NCBI GenBank assembly: GCA_013368445.1
Contig: JAACJO010000006.1
Span: 62,001 to 126,000, forward strand
Reading direction: 5' to 3'
DNA: 64,000 nucleotides
Source of the DNA: Leucocoprinus leucothites
Lineage: Eukaryota > Basidiomycota > Agaricomycetes > Agaricales > Agaricaceae
Part shown: positions 54,699-62,976 of the stretch, in pieces
Layout: every line of letters begins with the position of its first letter
How positions within the stretch are numbered: position 1 is the stretch's first letter
Position numbers and translations under genes: made by a program
The notes under the pieces: model-generated
What the model was told of the DNA's origin: nothing
Database searches by the model: none
Seen by the model: the letters and a program-made list of their open reading frames with translations, nothing else

Positions 54699-55414
54699 CA
54701 GAAACACTTCCAGCAAACTCTACAACCTCATAGTTAGCATCAACATAGTTTCCTCGCTCCTGGTCCTTTGGAGGGAAGAGCAGAGGTTTCCCCAGTAGCC
54801 AGTAGGCTGTCCTGGGTGCTGGAGGTCATCATGTGGAGTGTCGCTGAGGCCGTGGGGGCTGCACAAGCGGTGTAGGAACCTGAGGAGGCATTCTGGGAGG
54901 TGCTGGACCAATAGGAGTGGCATAGGAGATGTTAGAATCATCAGAGTCCGATGGGGAGTCACCAGATCAAAGAGGAACACTAGGACCAGCCTTGGGAGTC
55001 TCTGGAGCATCAGAGGGCTCTACAGATGGACTGGGAGGCAGAGATTGCTCCTCAGACATGGGAGCATGACTGGGAGACTCTGGAGGCTGCTGGGGCCGAG
55101 CTGGCGCTCTAGGTGGCTCAGGAGGCTCAGATCGATGTTCTGGAGGCTGGTCAACATCACCCCCTTCATCTGAGAATGGTGGAAAGCCAGAGGATGGAGG
55201 AAGTGGAGGAAAAGGTGGAGAAGAGCTACTTGAAGATTGAGGAGGTGCTGGAGGTCCAGGGGGCGCAAAAGATGGCACATTGTCGTGTTTGGAGCCTGTG
55301 AGACATGGGAAGTACCTCTCATCAAAGTCAGCTCACTCAGAAATGCGAATTTGGCGAGTGGTGGGGATGTAAAAGAGCCAGCCCTTGTAGCCAGTTGGAT
55401 AACCAATAAAAACG
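54699..55414 (-). pseudogene. copia-4 integrase/RT linker
   Basis: Minus sense from VFIGYPTGYKGWLFYIPTTR (end of integrase), a TGA, then the proline-rich linker PPGPPAPPQSSSSSSPPFPP, SDEGGDVDQPPEHRSEPPEP, a TGA near 54966, and AYWLLGKPLLFPPKDQERGN before solo LTR c. In Ty1/copia this region carries no catalytic residues. The same linker is seen in copia-2 and copia-3. Confidence 0.85.
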
Positions 55415-55498
55415 CAATATGTGAGACACTCCCTCTTACCACCATCATCGATTTCTTTGACGGTGTCTACATACAGACTGACTACGAATTATACCATC

Positions 55499-58243
55499 AT
55501 GACTGCACCATCGCATTGGGTAGACCTTAAAGGTACCCCTCCGCCGTCTTCGGACCCCATGAACATTGCCGACACTGAAACACGTGTCTCAACTTCCAAG
55601 CGCGACCGCTCTCACTCGCCCGCGCTCTCTATCAAATCGTTTAAACATTCAGTTAGCGATGATGCCAAGTCGGCTGCTCCATCCAGAGCTGGTTCGGATG
55701 AAGAAGAAAGCGGTGAGAGCGACTATGACTCGTCTGACTCGTCCACCCCTTCCTCCCCCATAAATGCACATGCCGCACTTTCCCGTGCGGCCTCACACTC
55801 CTCCCTCAGAACTCCTCCCCCTCCATCGTCGCATTCCAAACGGGCCCGTGCTCGTGAAGTCCGTAAAAGATTGGATTCTACACCCAAAGCCATCTCGAAA
55901 ACCGCGTCGATGAGCGCATATGATGGCTTCAAGTCACCCATTCCCTTCCGTCCATTCAGTGAGGGTTTCATTGGTGAGCTCAAAACACCTGATCCTTTGA
56001 ACCTGAACTCTCGCGGGGACGCATGGAGTGACCAAGAGGATGGGGTATTCACGAATGGGGAACCTACCAATCGGTTCTTTGGACCCCCACCCACCTCAAG
56101 GTTGCCTCATGCGATCCACGGATCCGCTGAGTCAGCAAATGCTGTGCCAACCGGCACCCCGGCTACCTTCCTTGCCGGTTCATCCAATACTAATGACGTC
56201 ACACATGATGTCACTGGTGACATCACTGCACAGCCGCAGGAGTCTAGGCCTGCACAGCCACAATTACCGGATCTTAAGGATCCATTGAACACTGCCACCG
56301 AAGAGACCGTTGTTGTTGGTGAAGCTACTTTTAAAGCGCTGGAGGCGCTTAAATACGCTACTAATTTCTTCAAGCATCGCGCTGCGTTAGGGCTACAACC
56401 CGGCAGAAAAGACCCAAGAGTTCCCCAGATGGGGGAACCAATATATTGTCTTCTTACTACTATGTTTGAAACAGGCTGGGACCGTCTTCCCATCAATGGA
56501 GAAAGCGGTCTTACCATTGTAGATGCGTTAAGGCACTACTACGGCCCGCCTCCCGATATTCCCATGACAGACTCCTCTCCCCCTCCCAAAGGTAAAGGGA
56601 AGGGAAAAAAGGTACGCAACCCTCATCCTTCTACCATTCCTACCCCTCTATTCCCACCTGGTATTGTCGTCGGACAAGCTAACTCTATAGCGCGCATCGA
56701 CAATGATCACATGAACATCGACCAAGCCCCTCTCGCTGAGGGCACCATTTCTCCCCTCCAGAATGATATTACGTCTTCTGGTAAGGCACGTGACGTTTCG
56801 TCCGTGTCAGGCTCCCTGAAGGCAAAGAATGACGTTACGTCTTCCAAGCCTTCCGGTCCTATTCGTGTCTCCCGGGCCCCCCCTCCTCCTTCCAATCACG
56901 TGACCCCAAGGAACGGGAATGGAAACTTTGAGTGCTCAGTTGGGCGCCCCTCTTTTGATGGCCAGGCTCAGTCATCAAAACCTAAACCTAAGGGCGCCTC
57001 TGATATGCCGCCTCCTATTCCCCCTCCTGATCGTAAGGCATCCACCAAACCCCTTACGGAACACTTTAATAAGAAGAACGTATCGTTCGCTGATGCCGCC
57101 CGACGGGGTGTCCAGCCGGCGACTCCCTCTTCCAGCTCTTCTCCCAACATTGACGGGGTTAAGATGCGAGAAATGATACTCGCTTTCCCTGATCTATCAT
57201 ACAACAAAGTCCTTGCCATGTACAAGGCAGGTTTTGGAGGCACCCAACCTCAAGCGCCCGAACATTCCACCACAAGCGCCCCACGCGCTAAACCTAAAAT
57301 GACCATGCACGGACCTACCCGTCGTCAAGTCCTCATCCCATTTGAAGGGAACATCATCGCTGACCGCATTAAAGACTTTAACAAGGCAGCCAAATTCTGT
57401 AACCGTGGTCTCACCGCCGCTCAATCCAAACTTCGCGTTGAATCAGTTCGCGAATCATATAACGGCATATCAATTGCCACCTCAGGTGTCGCTTCCACTG
57501 CTGACCTGGAAACCATCAAATCCTGGCTCAAAAAAGCCTGGCAACTAGGAGACGCCATCCCCGTTGAGCCTCGTCTCCCACAATCTAAATCATTCCTGAA
57601 AATCATCGGCATCCCTTATTGGGTAGCCAATTCCTCCAACCCTCTGTCCCCTGCATTTGTTGAACAAGCCCTCGGACAATCTACTCTGTTCGAAAATGTT
57701 ATTCTTGCCGCCCGCCCTCGCGTTATGAAAGCTTCCCCAAAGTCAGACACGGCCGTTGTGTGGTTTGATATTTGGGATTCCCAAAACGGTACTAAGGCCA
57801 AGACGTTGGTTAACCGTACTATCAACTTCGGCCGACATGTCGGAACCATCCGGGCTACTAGTATGCACCCCGGCATTGCGCAATGCAGGAATTGCTGGCG
57901 TTGGGGACATCCCACTCATGCGTGTCGCGCCCTTGGCGCACGTTGTCAAATCTGTGGTGGTCCTCATCGCATTGAAAACCATCGATCCATGGCCTGGTGC
58001 TGCAAGGCCAATCCCAAATCAAACCCCCCCCGTGACGCCACTCCTGAGGGCATTCCATGTCCTCACCTGGAGAATTTCAAATGCCTGAACTGCAAAGGCG
58101 ATCATCACGCTAACGACACCAAATGTCCATTCTGGAGAAACAGATTCGATCGAACCTGGCATTCCAATAAAGCCGCCGAATCACGCACCGCACGTGCTGT
58201 TCACGCTAACTCCAATCGCTCTGGTGGTGGAGTTGCTGTTTAA
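55499..58243 (+). CDS. L7 ORF1: gag-like RNA-binding protein (914 aa)
   Basis: Intact. The start at 55499 (MTAPSHWVDLKGT) is chosen because it is conserved in all LINE A copies; an upstream in-frame ATG at 55421 lies in the 5' UTR and is not conserved. Layout: Ser/Asp-rich acidic N-terminus, proline-rich stretches, a conserved domain around ATFKALEALKYATNFFKHRA, a basic KGKGKGKKVR (about residue 364) that could be a nuclear signal, PTRRQVLIPFEGNIIADR, PYWVANSSNPLSP, WFDIWDSQNGTKAK, then zinc fingers from residue 796: CRNCWRWGHPTHAC, CQICGGPHRIENHR, CLNCKGDHHANDTKC. By family knowledge it coats LINE RNA. The stop TAA precedes the ORF2 ATG by two bases. Confidence 0.9.
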   Translation: MTAPSHWVDLKGTPPPSSDPMNIADTETRVSTSKRDRSHSPALSIKSFKHSVSDDAKSAAPSRAGSDEEESGESDYDSSDSSTPSSPINAHAALSRAASHSSLRTPPPPSSHSKRARAREVRKRLDSTPKAISKTASMSAYDGFKSPIPFRPFSEGFIGELKTPDPLNLNSRGDAWSDQEDGVFTNGEPTNRFFGPPPTSRLPHAIHGSAESANAVPTGTPATFLAGSSNTNDVTHDVTGDITAQPQESRPAQPQLPDLKDPLNTATEETVVVGEATFKALEALKYATNFFKHRAALGLQPGRKDPRVPQMGEPIYCLLTTMFETGWDRLPINGESGLTIVDALRHYYGPPPDIPMTDSSPPPKGKGKGKKVRNPHPSTIPTPLFPPGIVVGQANSIARIDNDHMNIDQAPLAEGTISPLQNDITSSGKARDVSSVSGSLKAKNDVTSSKPSGPIRVSRAPPPPSNHVTPRNGNGNFECSVGRPSFDGQAQSSKPKPKGASDMPPPIPPPDRKASTKPLTEHFNKKNVSFADAARRGVQPATPSSSSSPNIDGVKMREMILAFPDLSYNKVLAMYKAGFGGTQPQAPEHSTTSAPRAKPKMTMHGPTRRQVLIPFEGNIIADRIKDFNKAAKFCNRGLTAAQSKLRVESVRESYNGISIATSGVASTADLETIKSWLKKAWQLGDAIPVEPRLPQSKSFLKIIGIPYWVANSSNPLSPAFVEQALGQSTLFENVILAARPRVMKASPKSDTAVVWFDIWDSQNGTKAKTLVNRTINFGRHVGTIRATSMHPGIAQCRNCWRWGHPTHACRALGARCQICGGPHRIENHRSMAWCCKANPKSNPPRDATPEGIPCPHLENFKCLNCKGDHHANDTKCPFWRNRFDRTWHSNKAAESRTARAVHANSNRSGGGVAV

Positions 58244-58250
58244 ATATGTC
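58236..58250 (+). promoter_or_regulatory. ORF1/ORF2 stop-restart junction TAAATATG
   Basis: ORF1 TAA (58241-58243) and ORF2 ATG (58246-58248) are separated by AT. The same TTTAAATATG is kept in L1 (5983), L2, L3 (18402), L4 and L5, despite heavy decay elsewhere. This suggests ORF2 is translated by termination-reinitiation. Confidence 0.65.
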
Positions 58251-61200
58251 TGGTAAGAACAAACCCATCTCTTCTGTTCGTATCTATTCGCAAAACGTGG
58301 GACGCTCTTATGCCCTGGTTGATACCATACTCGAGTCCAAAAAGTTGGATTTCGAAATCATCTTTCTACAGGAACCCCTATGGAACCACATTCGGAAAGC
58401 ACCTTCTACTACCAACCCTGAAGGGGATGATGTCATTGGTGCCCCTATTCACCCGGAATGGCTGTGTATGGTCCGCCCTACCAAGCCTAACGATCCCCGA
58501 CCCCGTACTCTGACTTATGTTCACAGACGATTACTTCGCATGAGGCCCATTCTTCGTCAAGAGTGGGTTAACCACCGCGATATACAAATCTTGGGCTTAT
58601 TTAACCAGGGTAACTATATCCATTTACTTAACATATACTCGGACTCGTCTTCATCGGCGATCAATTTTCTTTCAACGAACTTCATCAACATCCCTAATGT
58701 TATATATATGGGAGGAGACTTCAATTGTCGATCTCCAGAATGGGACCCCTCAGCCACTTACGTCCCTATGTCGGCTATAACTCTAACGGAGTTAGCGGAT
58801 AGCCTCAATCTCACAAGGTCCTCACCTACCTCATTATCTCCTACTCATTTCTCTTCCATTGAAAGTCATGATGATTCGGTTATCGATCTTATTTTTTGTG
58901 CTAACAATTCCACCTCCCACATCATCGATGTCAATTCGAGACTCCCATCGGATCATGCACCCTTGATTATGGATCTTCCAATCCGACCTGATTATATTAA
59001 TTATAAAAAACGAGTACTACCGAAAGATAGTGATGAGGAGACGGCTTTTATTTCCCAAGTCTCTGAGCATCTGGCGGCCCTTGACTGTTCGGACATTCGA
59101 TCCACTTCCTGCCTGGACGATATTTCCAACTCCATTTCTCGAATCTTTCATGAATCTTGGAATACGAACTCTAAAACTGTATGGATTACTAACCGGTCAA
59201 AGGAATGGTGGAACCCCCACTGTTCTGAGACTCTTCTCACTTACAGAAGAACAAAAGATCGTAAGGATTGGCGAGCATTCAGAGCGGCTACCAGAGCCGC
59301 CAAACGCTCCTTCTTCGATGCGCGCATTCATGAAATTGCATCGACTAACAAACGACCCTGGGACCTCATGGATTGGGTAAAACAGTGAAAGCTTCCCGCC
59401 GTTGAAGGAATCCACCATCAAGGACGACCTTGTAATGACCTTCCGGACCTATGGAACGCACTCCATTCTTCGTACAACTCAGCATCTGGTCGTCCGGTAA
59501 GCTCTAATATTCTAAATGAAATGAAATATCTTCCCCCCCGTTCCTGGACAAATTTTTCCGTCCTTGAACTCACCGAATCCCTCTTGTCATGCGCTAATTT
59601 TTCAGCACCCGGACCAGATCACGTCTCCTGGAAACACCTAAAGTCCATCGTCGCCCATAATGAATGCCTTAAAAACATTCTACTCATTGCTAACGCGTGC
59701 GTACGTCTCTCTCATTGGCCGAGTCACTTCAAGGACTCGGTTTCTATCATCATTCCCAAGCCAAATAAACCGGCATATGATACACCTAAAGCGTTTCACC
59801 CCATTGTTCTACTAAACACTCTAGGTAAATTAATCGAGAAGATGATTGCTCGCCGCATGCAGTTTGAAGCGGTATCCCTAGATGTTCTCCACCCCAACCA
59901 GATGGGCGGAGTTATCCAACGATCCACTGAGGATGCAGGAGTATTCCTCACTCACATCATTCGGACCGGATGGGCTAAAGGTATGGTTACTAGTGTCTGT
60001 GCTTTTGATATCGCCCAATTTTTCCCATCCCTAAACCACGAAATCCTCACTAACATCCTACAGCAACAGGGGTTTGCCCCAGAACTAGTTAATTTCTTTT
60101 CACACTATCTCATAGGTCGATCCACTCAGTTCATGTGGAACACCTTTCTATCTGACGCCCATGACGCGGATGTTGGCGTTGGGCAAGGCTCCGCTCTATC
60201 ACCCATTCTATCCGCGCTCTATTTAGCGCCCCTCATGTTCATGTTCGACCAACGCGCTCGCTTACAGTCTATCCCCTCTTCCCTCTTATCATTTGTTGAT
60301 GACGGGCTTTGTATATCACAAGCGAAGAATTATACTGACACTATTTCTTCCCTCAAATCAGCTTATTCCATCATCAACTCCATTTGCACCGATCTCGGAC
60401 TTGTCGTTGAACACGATAAATCTGAGGTCTTTCACTTCTCCCGACGTCACAACGATTTAAATCCCCCCCTTGATCTATCCGATGTTGGCGGCCCTCTACT
60501 CTATCCCAAACGTTACTGGCGATACTTGGGTTTTTACTTCGACCGCCAACTTTTGTTCCAGGAGCACGTTTGGTATTACTCCACCAAAGCATTATCCACA
60601 GTGAAAGCTATGAATATGCTAGGCAATTCCACCTGAGGCCTCCTCCCTCTACAAAAACGACTACTCTATAGATCGTGCGTTGTCCCCGTGGCTACGTATG
60701 GTTTCCGACTCTGGTACTTTGAAGGCGCTCGTAACAAGGCACTACTCAAGTCTCTATCAGCCATGCAAAGACGCGCGGCTCTTTGGATCACAGGCGCCTT
60801 CCGTACTTCCCCATCAGGCGGTGCTGAAAGCATTGCTGGACTTATTCCAATTCACCTCCATCTTTGTAAATTAGCTATTCGCTCGTCGTATCGAGTCTCT
60901 ACTTTACCCTCCAATCATGCTTTACGGTCTCTTTTATCTAAGGAATTCTCTCTTAACTCCTCCCCTCATCCTCAATTGCTTCGCCTTCTCACCCCGGCCA
61001 AAAAAGCTAAAGTCAAAGGCCCTCTTATTGATGTAGATAGCTCTCTTTCTCATCTCTCTGAATCCTTCTCTCCATTCGCCCCCGAATCAAAGCCTGGATC
61101 TCGTCTTATGGACATCTTTCCTGACTCTATTCATTTTCACCCCTGCAATCGCTCGGATAAACACGAAATGTATAAACATGTATCATCTCTCGATTCAACT

Positions 61201-62199
61201 TTTTCCTCTTCTTCTTCCGATCGAAATTGTATTTCAGTTGTTACTGATGCCTCTGTTCCTCTCGTAGGTTCCCTTCAGGCAGTTTCGGCGGCACACTTAT
61301 ATCGCGGCGGGCAACAAGTGTCCCATGCAAAACAAGCTAGCAGTCGAGCATCGTCCACTGATGCCGAACTTTATTCCATTCGCATTGGCATCGCCAAAGC
61401 CATTTCTCTCCAGTGCGACCACATTATCCTCATCACCGATTGCCTCCCAGCAGCCAAACTGGCAGTCGACCCCTCTATACATTCGAGTCAATCACATTCC
61501 ATCCAAGTCTGCCAACTCCTTTCTGACTGGCTCACGGCTAAACCCTCCCAGTCTATCGACTTCTGGGACGTCCCTTCCAAATGGCGGTGGAAGCCCCATC
61601 TTAAAGTTCACAAAGACGTCACCTCCACACGCATACATGCCCCCCCTCGAGTAGGCGCCACTCTCGATTTCCTGCGACGCAAAATCACCAATGACTGTCA
61701 GAAGTCCTGGGAGTCAACTTTCTGGAAGAAGAAGTACCGCGGCAGTGGTTTCCTTCTCTCAAAAAAGAATCGCAAGTTCCTCACCCCTACCTACGTAAAG
61801 GGGGGCACCTGGCTTCCCTTAGCCAATGAATCGCCATCATTATGCATGCGAATGTCTCGCGCCATCCTCAATCATGCTCCTATCGGAGCTTATCGCGAGA
61901 GGTTCTTCCCCCTCGAGCCCAAATCCTGTCGTTGTGGCCATCGTCTGGAAACACGACATCACATCCTGTGCTATTGCCCCCTATATCCCTTCCGCACCCA
62001 ATGGGTGCAATGCGCTTTTCCTCAGTACGAGTTCCTTGTCGAGTTCTTGAAGAAGAACCCGGCCGCTTTTGCTTTTACCAATCATGACACGCGTTCACCG
62101 CCGCCTCAAGCTCCTGTGCCCGCCGAACCAAATGAAGGTGAACTATATTCTTTCATCTCTTCTCTTTTCTTTTCCTTTGAGACCGATCTCTGTGTATGA
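58246..62199 (+). pseudogene. L7 ORF2: endonuclease-RT-RNase H (1317 codons, two TGA)
   Basis: One continuous frame with two in-frame TGA codons, at 59386-59388 (codon 381) and 60634-60636 (codon 797). The second is CGA in L3 and L5. APE endonuclease: SQNVGR, LQEP (41-44), GDFN (157-160), SDH (235-237). RT: FDIAQFFPSL (Asp588), GQGSALSPI, FVDD (683-686). RNase H: Asp1001, Glu1041, Asp1065. C-terminal CCHC: C1228, C1230, H1238, C1242. It would nick the target and copy LINE RNA there. Domain order and RNase H fit the fungal Tad1-like group. All catalytic residues are present; only nonsense changes inactivate it. Confidence 0.93.
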
Positions 62200-62375
62200 C
62201 ACCTCGTTCTATAGTCTCCTTCGAGTCTTATCTATGTTGCTAGACTAATCGTGTATAGTCTCTGTCTTAAGCGGTCTCCGACCGCTTCGTATACCCCAGC
62301 TTGCTGTAGTGTACCGTCTGTTTGTAATATTTAGTTGAAAGCGGACTGCGATCGAGCACCGCTATATAAATTCAT

Positions 62376-62410
<35 letters not shown>
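62200..62410 (+). other. L7 3' UTR and poly(A)
   Basis: A ~180-bp AT-rich UTR is conserved in all LINE A copies (TGTTTGTAATATTTAGTTGAAA), followed by the hairpin, TATATAAATTCATTGATTT and 29 A. It is the likely binding region for the element's own RT. Confidence 0.85.
62340..62363 (+). other. LINE A 3'-terminal hairpin
   Basis: AGCGG-AC-TGC-GATCGA-GCA-CCGCT: 5-bp outer stem, AC bulge, 3-bp inner stem, 6-nt loop. In decayed L1 (10471-10494) the outer stem is AGCAG/CTGCT and is still paired. Confidence 0.78.
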
Positions 62411-62413
<3 letters not shown>

Positions 62414-62939
62414 AATAAAAACGTATTTTTTGACATGAGGCTGTAAGGAATTGCGCTTATCTCACTGTATATGCACATAGGCAGTGCACCCCCATACCCT
62501 GAGGTGGGAAATGTCTGGTTTGCGCTTGAAAAATGCCTGGAAGGGTGTAGTGTTGGGGAGAGGAGCTGTAGGAAGTCTATTCCACACATGGACCATAGAA
62601 GCAATACAGTGGCCCCAGAATGAGGGAGGGAGTCCAGACTCTGCTAACATGGCTGTAATGCATTCCCCCATAGTCCTGTTGGCTCTCTCAGCTAGGCCAT
62701 TCTGCTGGGGCTTGTTGTAAGTGGAATGACACCTCTCAATGCCACAGTCTTTGGTAAACTGCAAAAATGCATTGGACATGTATTCACCACCTTTATCATC
62801 CTGTAGAGTGCGAATTTTCGCTCCTAGCTGGTTCTCTGCCCAAGCCTTGTACTCCTTGAATGCTTTAAAGGCTTCTGACTTGGCCCTAAGCAGGTAGACA
62901 GCTCGAAAATGCGTAGAATCATCAATAAATGTCATCCAG

Positions 62940-62940
<1 letters not shown>
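62411..62940 (-). pseudogene. copia-4 integrase core fragment
   Basis: Minus sense from YWMTFIDDSTHFRAVYLLRA to KKYVFIG at the L7 target. It shows LRTLQDDKGGEYMSNAF-type second Asp (read as IRTLQDDKGGEYMSNAF) and KPQQNGLAERANRTM with the catalytic Glu. The first Asp (HSDL) lies beyond the B5 insertion at 62941. A stop occurs where HIQ is followed by TGA/TAA near 62460. A reading frame entering from the B5 poly(A) (KKKKK) is an artefact. Confidence 0.88.

Positions 62941-62976
<36 letters not shown>

Larger units (their letters stand above)
52739..55414 (-). mobile_element. copia-4, left part (RT, RNase H, truncated LTR)
   Basis: The 3' half of a minus-strand copia: linker (55414-54699), RT and RNase H (54467-52911), then a polypurine tract and the start of the 3' LTR. 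It is interrupted by solo LTR c at 54473-54698. L7 separates it from its integrase at 62424-62940 (target ACCAATAAAAACG). Confidence 0.9.
55415..62410 (+). mobile_element. LINE A copy L7 (6996 bp, youngest)
   Basis: Full-length LINE with target duplication ACCAATAAAAACG at 55402-55414 and 62411-62423 in copia-4. Its 5' UTR, ORF1, ORF2, ~180-bp 3' UTR, hairpin and 29-bp poly(A) are all present. CpG content is high throughout. The first ~15 bases (CAATATGTGAGACAC) are not found at other LINE A starts. Confidence 0.95.

Noticed and set aside
54475..54699. A 74-codon ORF repeated at two places (also about 44113-44336)
   Set aside because: It coincides with the 226-bp solo LTR c in both places; no protein signature and no start context.
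55421..55498. Upstream in-frame ATG of L7 ORF1 as the true start
   Set aside because: The added residues come from the 5' UTR and are not conserved in frame in other copies, while MTAPSHWVDL is.
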